DNA of 64,000 nt from the NCBI RefSeq assembly GCF_000243695.2, contig NZ_AHMN02000010.1, positions 62,001 to 126,000 of the forward strand, given 5' to 3'. This document shows, one piece after another, positions 1 through 8,535 of this stretch. Positions within the stretch are counted from its first letter, which is position 1. Every line of letters begins with the position of its first letter. Position numbers and translations under genes: made by a program. Source of the DNA: Leptospira kirschneri serovar Cynopteri str. 3522 CT (GTDB taxonomy: Bacteria > Spirochaetota > Leptospiria > Leptospirales > Leptospiraceae). Below the pieces are notes generated by a model, which was not told the DNA's origin, did not search any database, and saw only the letters and a list, made by a program, of their open reading frames with translations.

Positions 1-136
1 AAAGACACGAAAGCTCTATCTTTTGGGTTTCTTACAAGTAAAGTGATAGAATTAAAATTTTCTTAAATTTTTTGGTAGTTTTTATATTTTTTGACGTAAC
101 CTCAAAAATTTTCAAAGATTTTGAATGAAATAAAAA

Positions 137-170
137 AAGCTTGAGCCAGAACACTTTCGGGCTTTTCCCA
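137..170 (-). terminator. possible terminator after the GH25 gene
   Basis: Read on the minus strand, downstream of the lysozyme stop, an AGCC...GGCT inverted repeat is followed by a run of seven T. The stem is short (4 bp plus weak pairing), so this is only a candidate factor-independent terminator. Confidence 0.3.
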
Positions 171-193
171 AGTTTTACTGTGAAATTTCAATT

Positions 194-209
194 TGTGAGA
201 GTTCCCACA
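194..209. repeat. 16-bp interrupted palindrome (TGTGGGAACT family)
   Basis: The + strand reads TGTGAGAGTTCCCACA, the reverse complement of TGTGGGAACTCTCACA seen twice near 28.7 kb. It lies just past the stop of the lysozyme gene. It belongs to a short dispersed family found only between genes in this window. Confidence 0.6.
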
Positions 210-221
210 TTTTCAAAAGTT

Positions 222-953
222 TTATTCGGAGTTTAATTGGTGCGAAGTAAGAATTTTAAGTTCTCCGTTCAGAACGTTCATGTCCACGGGACCGGAAATT
301 CCAGGTAAACTTCCACGACTTTTATATTGCCAAAGGATCCATTTCTGGTTTGAAAACGTATTTGGATGTTTGAATAGATTCCGAATCCAAATAGGACGAT
401 CTTGAAAGTTGGGACCTATGTATCGATCAATAAATTCATAAGTCAGATAAAGGATCGTTTTTTTAGTGTAATACGAATCTACTCTGTTTAAAAAATCTTG
501 AATTTCGTTAGAAACATTTTTCATAGAAGAATTTTCTTTACAATTCCCTAGAAATTCCAGATCGACAACAGGAGGAAGAGAATCGATTTCTTTCGGAGCC
601 GTGGAAATAAAATTTTCCGCTTGTTCTTTTCCAGATGTGCATAACGTGAAAAAATGATACGCTCCGACTGGAAAACCTTGTGCTTTAGCGGATTTCCAAT
701 TGTAAGAAAAGGATTTATCTTTGAAGTTTCCTCCTTCACTTGCTTTGATATAAACAAAAGAAATTTCCGATTTTGGAACTAAGATCCAATCGATTTTTCC
801 CTGATGATTAGAGACATCGATTCCTCGAATTGGATATTTTTCTCGAGAAGGATAAACGAACCAAATTTTTCCGGAATCCAAGGCTAGATACAATCCGATT
901 CCTAAAAGAAAGAATGAAATGATTACGAATAAGAAAAGATATTTCCGTTTCAT
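222..953 (-). CDS. GH25 family lysozyme (N-acetylmuramidase), membrane-anchored or secreted
   Basis: A glycoside hydrolase family 25 muramidase, expected to cleave the glycan strands of peptidoglycan. Motifs seen: RGIDVSNHQG at the start of the barrel, YIKASEG, the catalytic-type VVDLEF (DxE), and WQY followed by GPVDMNVLNG near the end. Residues 5-24 form one hydrophobic segment, a signal anchor or signal peptide, so the enzyme should act outside the inner membrane. The start was set at the ATG before KRKYLFLF; the open frame runs 35 codons further upstream but only by reading into transposase DNA. It sits next to, but opposite in direction to, the tail operon. A phage lysin role is possible, but a signal anchor is also usual for cellular GH25 enzymes. 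Confidence 0.85.
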   Translation of the reverse strand: MKRKYLFLFVIISFFLLGIGLYLALDSGKIWFVYPSREKYPIRGIDVSNHQGKIDWILVPKSEISFVYIKASEGGNFKDKSFSYNWKSAKAQGFPVGAYHFFTLCTSGKEQAENFISTAPKEIDSLPPVVDLEFLGNCKENSSMKNVSNEIQDFLNRVDSYYTKKTILYLTYEFIDRYIGPNFQDRPIWIRNLFKHPNTFSNQKWILWQYKSRGSLPGISGPVDMNVLNGELKILTSHQLNSE

Positions 954-1002
954 GTCTGTAAGATACGCACTGTAGCCTTTGAACTTAGAACCGGTCTCAA
1001 AA

Positions 1003-1509
1003 CTATCTATCAAAAAAGTTAAAAGCAATGATAGAGCTTGCGAGATAAAGAGATGCAAGATAATTTTCAGATTTTCTTTCCCAACGAATTAAGATAGCCC
1101 TGAATCGATTGTGCCAACTGTTAGTTCTTTCAACGACCCAACGTCTAGGTTTTCCTTTATATTTACCAATGAGAGGCTTCTCACCTTTTTTCCGAATATG
1201 AGATTGAATGTTTCTTCTTTTTCCGGAAAATATTAGGATTGAATTCAACGTATCTTTTACACCGTGTTTATCATGAACATTAGCTCCAGTCAACGTAATT
1301 GCCAAAGAAATTCCATTTCCATCTGTAAGAATATGCCGTTTAATCCCTAATTTGGCACGGTCTGTAGGGTTTTTCCCAGTTAAGCTCCCCCGCTTTAACC
1401 ATTGCTGAATCCATCGAAGCCCAGTCCCATGCTATTTGATTCCTTACATCATAATATTTTAAAATAGATTTATAAGAACCTATCCAGCTTGATCTTTCTG
1501 ATAAAGCGA
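1003..1509 (-). pseudogene. truncated, frameshifted IS5-family (IS427-like) transposase
   Basis: The last 100 codons are open and end in a typical IS5-family block (RRWVVERTNSWHNRFRAIL ... LYLASSIIAFNFF). Upstream in two frames lie QIAWDWASMDSAMVKAGE and TGKNPTDRAKLGIKRHILTD, which form the DDE core of the IS427 group. A frame change is needed at the G5 run around 1388-1393 (C5 on the + strand). IS427-group elements often make their transposase from two overlapping frames, so the shift may be original rather than damage. The N-terminal part is missing beyond about 1509, where the sequence changes to a dispersed repeat, so the element is not functional as seen. Confidence 0.8.
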
Positions 1510-1922
1510 AAAACTAAAGCCGCCTCGCTTCTACGGTCTCTCGACAGATCGCGTTCTATATTAAAATTAAATACAATTATTGTATAATATTTATTGAATG
1601 TAATTTATTGACCGGCTCTTAGTGCTCGGTTCGATTGCCTTGGTGCTCTGATTTTACTACGTCGAATAAGTTCAATGTAGTATTATTTTTATGCGTCCGA
1701 ATGGTGAAACTCAATAAAACCGTTTTTTGAAAATGGGACCCAGAGGAAAATACGTCATATTTGGTTCTTTTCCGACGTAGACTTATCTACTTAACTACCT
1801 TAAAATCACCACATCGAATTTTTGGAAACGTCAAATTTTGATGAATCGATTCCGAAATGAAATTTTTATATTATTATGTTTGAGTGTAATTACTCGATTT
1901 TTGTTAAAAGGGTAAATAAATT
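1510..1922. other. non-coding gap upstream of the tail operon
   Basis: No gene is supported here. 1520-1555 matches a repeat seen again near 24980 (CGCTTCTACGGTC ... CTCGACAG), followed by AT-rich DNA and a copy of the GACCGGCTCTTAG block. 1677-1704 resembles one end of the MITE-like element at 15306-15464. The operon promoter must lie in the right part. The run AAAAGGG at about 1905-1911 is a plausible, slightly distant ribosome binding site for the gene at 1923. Confidence 0.5.
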
Positions 1923-2447
1923 ATGAATTTTGAATATATTGAATCTATTATGAATAAAATGGTTTCTGGAATTGTGGGAGCTGGGCAAACTATTTCCTTT
2001 ATTCTTGCGGATCAAACTGTTTTTCCGTCCTCTTATCCTTATGGAACGTATAAGGTCATTCAATTGGTTCAAGACCCTATTGCAAACGCTTCTCGAAAGA
2101 TTCAGAAATTAGATTCCTCTAATTTTAAAGAGATCGTTCGTATTAACCAGAGCGTATCGATCAACGTTACATTTTTACACGATAGTTCCATTGTGATTTG
2201 TTGGGAACTTTCAGAAAAGTCTATGGACTGGTTCGATTCAAAAGAAGGAACGATTGAATGTAATAAGTTTGGGATTACTCCGGTTCTGATTTTTCCTAAC
2301 ATTCAGGACAAAACCGTTTTAACGGAAAGTGGAGTTTATCTATATAAGGTTAGTTTTGACGTTTTACTTAAATTAAGAAAATATAATGAACAACAAGGCG
2401 AATCGACCGCGAGCGCACCAACGGTTGAATATCAGGAGGAAGCATGA
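1923..2447 (+). CDS. phage neck/tail terminator-like protein
   Basis: A 174-residue protein at the head of the tail operon, directly before the sheath gene and overlapping it by ATGA. In contractile-tail clusters this slot usually holds the tail terminator or neck protein that caps the tube. The sequence is a mixed alpha/beta protein without signal peptide; a central stretch (SINVTFLHDSSIVICWELSEKS) looks like beta strands of the terminator fold, but no catalytic motif is seen. From memory, a terminator-like family is catalogued under a Leptospira locus name (LIC_12616), which would fit; this was not checked. The function rests mainly on position. Confidence 0.6.
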   Translation: MNFEYIESIMNKMVSGIVGAGQTISFILADQTVFPSSYPYGTYKVIQLVQDPIANASRKIQKLDSSNFKEIVRINQSVSINVTFLHDSSIVICWELSEKSMDWFDSKEGTIECNKFGITPVLIFPNIQDKTVLTESGVYLYKVSFDVLLKLRKYNEQQGESTASAPTVEYQEEA

Positions 2448-3823
2448 GCGCACAAACAGTCTCTAAAATAGAGCCGATCAGTATCAATCTATTTCTTAGA
2501 AATACTCCGGTTTCTCAAATGGGATTCGGATTACCTTTGATTTTAGGAATCAAAGAACCAACCTATTCTCTACAAGTTTCCGGAAATTCCAGCGGACTTA
2601 TTTGGAAATCCGTACATACTGGAATCGTATTTATACAAGTTAAATACGTGGTTTCGGGGAACAACACCAGTCTTAACGTCGTTCGTACTGGGACCGGCAC
2701 AGAAAACGATCCTTATGTAATTTCGGTTAACGTTTCTACTGATGCAAACGGGGCGGCTACGTCTACAGCACATCAGATCAAATTAGCGGCTGAGTCTATT
2801 TCAAACATTGCGGGAGCGACTAAGATTGTAGACTTGATCGAAGTGGCAAACTCTGGCAGCGGAGTTGTTTCCGCGTTTGCACAAACCACATTGGGTTACG
2901 AAAGATACATGGAAATTTCTTCTTCCGATGATCTTTTGGAATTAGGTTTCACTTCTTCCGATAAGGAATACATTCAAGCCGCACAGATGTTCAGGCAAAC
3001 TCCTAGACCGAAACGGGTTGCGGTATTTCTGCTTACTTCTTGGTCGTCTGCTTCAACCGAAATTTCCGCTCTTAGAAATTCTGGTAAAGACTCTTGGTTC
3101 AAAACCATCGCGACTACTCACGATAAAGAAACCATACACGCGTTAGGTGATTATCTCGCTTCTATCGAGAAGATGTTTTTTGCGTGTTCTGACGATATAA
3201 ACGTTTTGACCGGAAGAAACTCAATCTGGGAGTATATCACTCTTCATAAAACTCCGGATTCTTTTCCGGAAGCTGCTTGGGTGGGAAATTCCGTTCCCCG
3301 CAGAGTCGGTTCGTATAACTACGCTTATTTGCCTTTGGACGGAGTGGAGAATTCGGGTTATACGAATTCACAAGTAAGTTCTGTATTTGCGGAAAACGGA
3401 AATCTGATCGTAGATTTCGGAGGAAAACAAGTTCCTTATCCAGGAATTTCCACCGGAAACGTCTACGCGGATGTGGTCGAAAATCGCTCTTGGCTTAAAG
3501 CTCGTCTGAAAGAAAACATCTCAAGTCTTTTTCTGAACTCGGACGTTGTGCCTTATACAATCCAAGGAATTCAGATGATCGAGGCGAAGATGAGAGAGGT
3601 TTTTGTTCAAGCCGGAGTTCAAGGTATCATCGCACCGGTTGAAACGAATGCGGATAAAACACGTTCCGATCTTGGAGATTATCAATATAAAATCAATCTA
3701 CCAGATACGATAGACGAAATTACGACTAATGATCGTAACAACCGTGTTCTTCCTAACGTCACTTTTTCGTGTCGTTTAAGAGGAGCGATCAACGAAGTCG
3801 ACATAGACGGAGAATTAACCTAA
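2444..3823 (+). CDS. contractile tail sheath protein (DUF3383-like)
   Basis: A 459-residue protein that should polymerise around the tail tube and contract to drive it through the target envelope. The N-terminal region (SINLFLRNTPVSQMGFGLPLILG) and the central block with TLGYERYMEISSSDDLLELGFTSSDKEYIQAAQMFRQTPRPKR in pieces resemble DUF3383-type sheaths, where a substrate-like domain is followed by the conserved polymerisation domain. The C-terminus (SFSCRLRGAINEVDIDGEL) is typical of sheath handshake strands. It is followed after 13 bases by the tube gene with a good AAGGAG-type site. Sheath then tube is the standard order. Confidence 0.85.
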   Translation: MSAQTVSKIEPISINLFLRNTPVSQMGFGLPLILGIKEPTYSLQVSGNSSGLIWKSVHTGIVFIQVKYVVSGNNTSLNVVRTGTGTENDPYVISVNVSTDANGAATSTAHQIKLAAESISNIAGATKIVDLIEVANSGSGVVSAFAQTTLGYERYMEISSSDDLLELGFTSSDKEYIQAAQMFRQTPRPKRVAVFLLTSWSSASTEISALRNSGKDSWFKTIATTHDKETIHALGDYLASIEKMFFACSDDINVLTGRNSIWEYITLHKTPDSFPEAAWVGNSVPRRVGSYNYAYLPLDGVENSGYTNSQVSSVFAENGNLIVDFGGKQVPYPGISTGNVYADVVENRSWLKARLKENISSLFLNSDVVPYTIQGIQMIEAKMREVFVQAGVQGIIAPVETNADKTRSDLGDYQYKINLPDTIDEITTNDRNNRVLPNVTFSCRLRGAINEVDIDGELT

Positions 3824-3836
3824 GGAGTAATCAGGA

Positions 3837-4247
3837 ATGAACGGTATTTGGGATCCAAAGAAATTAAACGTTAACTGCAGCGGAAGAGACGTGTCGGGTA
3901 TGAGTCAAGCGGACGGTTTTTTTAAAATCGAACCCGTAACCAAAGAATACATACTTTCTCAAGTAGGTATCAAAGGAGATTGGAACATCTCTGAAATATA
4001 TGACGGAAGAGTAAAGTTGTCTATCGTACTGATGGGGGACTCTCCTGAAAACGAGCTCTTTTTTGCGATGGGTGAAGGACGTCTTCCTTGTGTATTCACT
4101 ATTAAGGATAAAAGCGACGGTGGAATGCTTGGCTTTTCCGCACAGGGAAGAGTTTGGGAAAGACCAAACATAGAAAAAGGTAAGGAATACAAAGACAAAA
4201 CCTGGGTGTTCCTTCTTCCGGACTATAAAGGAGTTTTGACGGCATGA
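3837..4247 (+). CDS. tail tube protein (DUF3277-like)
   Basis: A 136-residue protein directly after the sheath, predicted to form the inner tube hexamers. It starts MNGIWDPKKLNVNCSG and is rich in beta strands (GFFKIEPVTKEYIL, VKLSIVLMGDSPEN), as are tube proteins of the DUF3277 group. Its stop overlaps the next start as ATGA. Identification rests on size, composition and position; the family name is recognised from the pattern only. Confidence 0.75.
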   Translation: MNGIWDPKKLNVNCSGRDVSGMSQADGFFKIEPVTKEYILSQVGIKGDWNISEIYDGRVKLSIVLMGDSPENELFFAMGEGRLPCVFTIKDKSDGGMLGFSAQGRVWERPNIEKGKEYKDKTWVFLLPDYKGVLTA

Positions 4248-4627
4248 GTGGAGAAAGTATCGTAAATATTTCGAATATTCATAAAGTAGAATATTCTAAG
4301 TTAAAAAATGGCTCGGAAGGCGAGACTCCATCTGAGCCCATTTTGGAAACCGTGGACGACGACGCCAAAGTCGCTCAGATCCTTTTTGTGGACGGTAAAA
4401 GATATAAACTTCAACATCCTGGTAATAGAAAGGCGCTTCGTTGGAGACAGGAATCTATTTCTCTTACCGAAGGATTGAATCAGGACAAACTTCTGGATAA
4501 GTTCTTTAAGTTTTGCGTAAAACCTGTGGATCATACCTTTGAACCTACGTTAGACGGAGTTGAACCAAATCACGTGGAGGTGTGGCTGTATATAGCGAAC
4601 CGATTTCTTAAGTGGGAGTTGGAATAA
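4244..4627 (+). CDS. tail assembly chaperone, first frame
   Basis: A 127-residue protein between tube and tape measure, the position of tail assembly chaperones (lambda G/GT, Mu gp41 type) that coat the tape measure during assembly. It contains VDGKRYKLQHPGNRKALRWRQ and ends NRFLKWELE. The next frame opens at 4596, before this stop, and continues with NKRFPDFGESPSTEEW, so the two frames could be joined by a ribosomal frameshift to give a longer product, as is common for these genes. No signal peptide or membrane segment is seen. Confidence 0.65.
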   Translation: MSGESIVNISNIHKVEYSKLKNGSEGETPSEPILETVDDDAKVAQILFVDGKRYKLQHPGNRKALRWRQESISLTEGLNQDKLLDKFFKFCVKPVDHTFEPTLDGVEPNHVEVWLYIANRFLKWELE

Positions 4628-4670
4628 AAGGTTCCCGGATTTTGGAGAAAGTCCTTCTACAGAAGAATGG

Positions 4671-4889
4671 ATGAAGTGGATCGACGAAGAAGTGGATCGA
4701 GAGCTTTTCTTTTGGAGACCTTTTATTTTAGGTGCGGCGCATTTTACGACTAAAGAACTCGAAAATGCGTCCACCGTTCTTTATATGAAAATGATGGAAG
4801 TGGTAGATAGAAGAAAAAAAAGAGAAGCCGAAGAAAAATCTGAAGAACTTAAATTTTTGGCCAGGTTGATTCAAGGTTCTAGTTTTTAA
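4671..4889 (+). CDS. tail assembly chaperone, second frame (possible frameshift extension)
   Basis: A 72-codon frame starting MKWIDEEVDREL and ending in a charged helix (DRRKKREAEEKSEELKFL). The frame is open from 4596, overlapping the end of the upstream gene, and the 25 codons before its first ATG look coding (NKRFPDFGESPSTEEW). There is no clear ribosome binding site before 4671. It is therefore best seen as the T part of a G/GT-like chaperone made by +1 or -2 frameshifting, or else a short separate protein. Confidence 0.55.
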   Translation: MKWIDEEVDRELFFWRPFILGAAHFTTKELENASTVLYMKMMEVVDRRKKREAEEKSEELKFLARLIQGSSF

Positions 4890-4950
4890 GAGTTTCATAA
4901 TATTTTAAATAATTTATATAAAAATAAAATAAGATTGGATGATAAAAAAT

Positions 4951-6756
4951 ATGGCAGAGCGGGAAGTAAATATTGCAATTAAAATAAATGTGGATTCTAA
5001 GGATGCTTTTTCTGTAATTGAAAAGGATCTGAAAAAACTAAAATCAGGGATCATAGACTTTTCGGACGCTACGAGTCTTACTTCTCAAAGAGGGATTAAG
5101 TCTTGGAAGGATTTGACGGATTCGGTTCAAAATTTTGTAAAAGGAGGGGCCGATTTATCTATTTTTGCGAGTCGTTTAAAAACGACCGAATCCAATCTCA
5201 CCAGTTTGTATTTTAAATTAAAAGGAAATGCAAAACTAGAAACCGAGTTTTTTGGACTTGCTAAGTCTGCGGGTTTTAGCGAAAGACAAATCGCAAAACT
5301 GGATTTTCAACTCAATGCCAGCGCTAAAACTGCGACTTTGCTTTCTTCCGTATTCAAAGGTTTTGCTCAGATAGGTTCTTACGCTTTTAATTCTATCATT
5401 GCTCCTTCTTTTGAAACAGGAATTGCATTAGAAAAACAGATTGTAATTTTGAAAAACCTTTCTGGGAACGAATTTCCAAAACTACAAGACGCAATCAATA
5501 ATACCATACGAACTTCTAGAGGACTGGCCACACAAAAAGAACTTACCGAAGCCGCAAACGAGGCGATCAGAGCCGGAGCTTCGGTTGAATTTATTTCTAA
5601 AAATCTCTCTGGACTCCAAAAAGTGTCCAGACTTACGAATCAAGATTTAACGTCTTCTATGAAAGAGGCTTATAAAGCAATTGAAGACGGTTCCGAAGAT
5701 TTTTTAAAAAGTAACGGGGCTCTGTTTTCCAGTTATTCTGCCGAGTTTAAACAGATAAACGAATCCGGTATGTCTGCCGCTGATAAACGGTTAGCAAGGG
5801 AAAAATTAATTTCTACGGCTTTAAATGAAAATAGTATATTACAAAATACTTATGGATATCACGTTAAAGACGCTTCTGTAATTTTAGAAAGGTTTGATAA
5901 AACTATAGAAAGATTAAAGGAAAGTTTCGGACTTTTAATTGCACAGGCGCTAACTCCTTCTTTGAACGTGATCGGAGACTTGATCGATTATTTTACGATC
6001 GGTGGGGAAAGTTTGGAATATATGGAAGACGTATTGATCATTTTTGGAAGTATTTTGGTAGGGGTGTTAGGAGCAATTGCTGCTCAGATGATTGTTACGT
6101 CTGGAATTACTTTTGGAGCTATGATTCCTTCTTTATTGAGTATGGCGGCGGCCGGTTTTATGGCGATTGCTCCTTGGATTGTGTGGATTGCCATCGGAGT
6201 TGCGTTAGGCGCCATGTTTGCGATCATCATTTTAGTCATTAAGGATTTATACAAATGGTTTACCGGAAGTGAATCAGCGATCGGTAAATTTTTAGGACCT
6301 TTTGCGAATATTAAAAAAATGTTTAGGGATTTAATAGATTGGTTCAAAGCTCTTCCGGGAAAAATCTTAAATTCCCTCGGAGAACTCGGATCGGAGATTC
6401 AAAAGAAATTAGGTGGAATTTTTCCGCTACAGTTATTGAAAGTTCTCGGGATTACTTCTAATCAGTCCAGTGACGTGAAAAAAGTGGACGATGCACTCAT
6501 TACAAAACAAGGCCAGATCGTACAATTTCACCCAGACGACAATTTGGTAGCCGTAAAAGATCTAGGAGTGTTGGGCGGATCCAAGTCAAAAAGCGGAGGT
6601 AATTCAGTTAACATCAACATCGCCAATGTAGTGTTAGGTTCTGCCTCTACAAAAGAAGATGCGAATGTGTTTGCATCTTATTTGGAAAAGGAATTGGAAA
6701 AAATTGCGATTAAAATCGGGCTCGGAGCGGGTATTTCACCGGAGGCGGTTTCATGA
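4951..6756 (+). CDS. tape measure protein
   Basis: About 600 residues, the longest product of the operon. It runs inside the tube and sets tail length. The N-terminus (MAEREVNIAIKINVDSKDAF) is of tape-measure type; long helices follow, then a hydrophobic Gly/Ala-rich block near residues 365-435 (IFGSILVGVLGAIAAQMIV, PWIVWIAIGVALGAMFAIII), as in other tape measures that insert in membranes. A second ATG lies four codons upstream at 4939; neither has a strong ribosome binding site. From the usual rule of about 1.5 angstrom per residue, a tail near 90 nm would be expected. Its stop overlaps the next start. Confidence 0.85.
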   Translation: MAEREVNIAIKINVDSKDAFSVIEKDLKKLKSGIIDFSDATSLTSQRGIKSWKDLTDSVQNFVKGGADLSIFASRLKTTESNLTSLYFKLKGNAKLETEFFGLAKSAGFSERQIAKLDFQLNASAKTATLLSSVFKGFAQIGSYAFNSIIAPSFETGIALEKQIVILKNLSGNEFPKLQDAINNTIRTSRGLATQKELTEAANEAIRAGASVEFISKNLSGLQKVSRLTNQDLTSSMKEAYKAIEDGSEDFLKSNGALFSSYSAEFKQINESGMSAADKRLAREKLISTALNENSILQNTYGYHVKDASVILERFDKTIERLKESFGLLIAQALTPSLNVIGDLIDYFTIGGESLEYMEDVLIIFGSILVGVLGAIAAQMIVTSGITFGAMIPSLLSMAAAGFMAIAPWIVWIAIGVALGAMFAIIILVIKDLYKWFTGSESAIGKFLGPFANIKKMFRDLIDWFKALPGKILNSLGELGSEIQKKLGGIFPLQLLKVLGITSNQSSDVKKVDDALITKQGQIVQFHPDDNLVAVKDLGVLGGSKSKSGGNSVNINIANVVLGSASTKEDANVFASYLEKELEKIAIKIGLGAGISPEAVS

Positions 6757-7364
6757 AAATTTTAAATGGTAGGGATAGGATCGCACTTACTGACGGAGAC
6801 GAAGAAGTGGAATTGAATGTTTCTTTAGGTATTCAACACTCTTATCCGGTGGAGATTACTCGTCATACTGTAGAAAAAGAAAAAGGAATGACCTCAATTA
6901 CAGATCACGTGATTCCCGGTCAAAGAGGTATTTCGCTTAACGTTTTACTTTCGTCTTCAACGGACTTGTTGGTCTTAAATAAAAAAAGCGTGGATGATAA
7001 ATTGGAGACTTTGGTTCGTTGGCAGTCCCAAGGAACGTTAGTCACTTTGCTTGGATATTCTACGGGTGGAATTATTTCTAAAATTCTTTCTATGTTACCA
7101 TCTTTGTTCCGTTTTGTGGAACCGGATGATCCTGATAAAAGATATCTAGGACGTTCTACGGATGAAATTCCAAATCTTTTGATCGGAGATTTGAATATCC
7201 AAGAAGCCAAGGAGACTGGAAACGACGTGTCTTTGAGTTTGTCTTTGTTTCCCGTGGTAATCGCGGAGGCAAAGACGAGACAATTGAATACGGTTAAATC
7301 CGCGGGTAAAAGAACTACACAGACTCAAACAAAATCCGGAACCCCGGCCAAAAAAATAAATTAA
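6753..7364 (+). CDS. Dit-like baseplate/distal tail protein
   Basis: A 203-residue protein following the tape measure by an ATGA overlap. The block HSYPVEITRH ... SITDHVIPGQRGISLNVLL matches the pattern of Dit-like phage tail proteins (HPVE, ITDHV, then a strand-rich ring domain). Such proteins form the ring joining tube and baseplate hub. The C-terminal 25 residues are Lys/Thr/Gln-rich and low in complexity (TTQTQTKSGTPAKK), probably a flexible tail. Confidence 0.7.
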   Translation: MKILNGRDRIALTDGDEEVELNVSLGIQHSYPVEITRHTVEKEKGMTSITDHVIPGQRGISLNVLLSSSTDLLVLNKKSVDDKLETLVRWQSQGTLVTLLGYSTGGIISKILSMLPSLFRFVEPDDPDKRYLGRSTDEIPNLLIGDLNIQEAKETGNDVSLSLSLFPVVIAEAKTRQLNTVKSAGKRTTQTQTKSGTPAKKIN

Positions 7365-7381
7365 CGAGGATTTATACTACT

Positions 7382-7720
7382 ATGAAAGAATTCAAATATC
7401 TACCGATTGATCAGAACATATTCCCGATTTGTTATACGTTTATGATCGAGGAAACGGAATACGAATTTGAATTCTCGCATAACACAGAAGGAGATTTTAT
7501 TACCGTATTGATCAGAGATCAGGACGGGAAAGATCTCTTCGCCTCTAAGCTGTTATACGGTGTTCCGTTAAATCATATGATCGTGGACGGTTTTAATAGT
7601 TCCATTCTTTTAACTCCTTTGGATTTGGACGATCTTTACAAAGATGAATTTGAAAACATTCCTGTTAATTTGGAAACTTTCGGTTCCAGAGTGAGATTGT
7701 ATTTAGGAGAAAAACAATGA
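7382..7720 (+). CDS. baseplate plug protein, Pam3 gp18-like
   Basis: A 112-residue protein between the Dit-like and hub genes. It begins with KYLPIDQNIFPICYTFMIEE, followed by strands and a DLFASKLLYGVPL block, the pattern of the small plug protein of compact myovirus baseplates (cyanophage Pam3 gp18 type). Its stop overlaps the hub start (ATGA). A GAGG-type site precedes the ATG. The assignment is a pattern match supported by position. Confidence 0.55.
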   Translation: MKEFKYLPIDQNIFPICYTFMIEETEYEFEFSHNTEGDFITVLIRDQDGKDLFASKLLYGVPLNHMIVDGFNSSILLTPLDLDDLYKDEFENIPVNLETFGSRVRLYLGEKQ

Positions 7721-8535
7721 TCGATAATCCTAAACTTTTTGGACGTACAGTTTCTTTGGAGATTCTTCCAACGACAGGAGCTGCCAAAGAGTTTTGTTAT
7801 CCTCCTTTTAATTTCGAATTTGAAACCGAATTGGACGGACTGAATCTAACTCAGGTTACGATGTATAACGTAAACGAAGAAACGTTACGTCTTGTAAGCG
7901 CTCAGATGAAGGAAAAAAAATTCCAATATCCTTCGGCGTTATTAAATGCAGGTTACAAAGACGAAAACGGTCTAGTGGTTTCAGGAGAAATCATTTATCC
8001 TAAGTGGAGACAAGAAGGAACCGATAAAAAGTTGGAATTTCAGATCAGCGGAAGCGCTGGCGCTTGGACGAGAGCGTATATTATGAAAACGTACACAAGT
8101 CTCCCTGCAAGAAACGTGATCATGGATATTCTAAATCAGGGAAATCTAAAGCCCGGAAGGATTCAATTAGGAGTTAATAAGATCGTGAATTTTAGCGCCA
8201 ATACGGAGTTAGGTGATTGTATTCGTCGTTTTTGTAATTTAACAAAATCTCAATATTGGTTTCAAGACGGTCAGATCCATTTTGATTCTCTCGATCCTTC
8301 TAAAAAAAACAGCGTCATTTTTTTGGATCATTCTTCCGGATTGATCGGAGTTCCAGAAAAAGGCCAGGATACTTGGAAGGTGACCAGTCTCTTCCGCCAT
8401 AAGTTTAAGAAGAATATGATCGTATCTGTAAAAGGAGGAGGACTCGACTCGGAATGTAGAATCGTTCGTGGCAAACATAAATTTTCTACCTTGGCTACGG
8501 ATTGTTTTTCGGAATTAGAGGTGAAGCCGATATGA
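7717..8535 (+). CDS. baseplate hub protein (gp27/gpD-like)
   Basis: A 272-residue protein with a strand-rich N-terminus (KLFGRTVSLEILPTTG, FNFEFETELDGLNLTQVTMYN) typical of phage hub proteins related to T4 gp27 and P2 gpD. The hub trimer sits at the end of the tube and carries the spike, whose gene follows at once (the start at 8532 overlaps this stop). No lysozyme domain is fused to it, unlike T4 gp5. Confidence 0.65.
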   Translation: MIDNPKLFGRTVSLEILPTTGAAKEFCYPPFNFEFETELDGLNLTQVTMYNVNEETLRLVSAQMKEKKFQYPSALLNAGYKDENGLVVSGEIIYPKWRQEGTDKKLEFQISGSAGAWTRAYIMKTYTSLPARNVIMDILNQGNLKPGRIQLGVNKIVNFSANTELGDCIRRFCNLTKSQYWFQDGQIHFDSLDPSKKNSVIFLDHSSGLIGVPEKGQDTWKVTSLFRHKFKKNMIVSVKGGGLDSECRIVRGKHKFSTLATDCFSELEVKPI

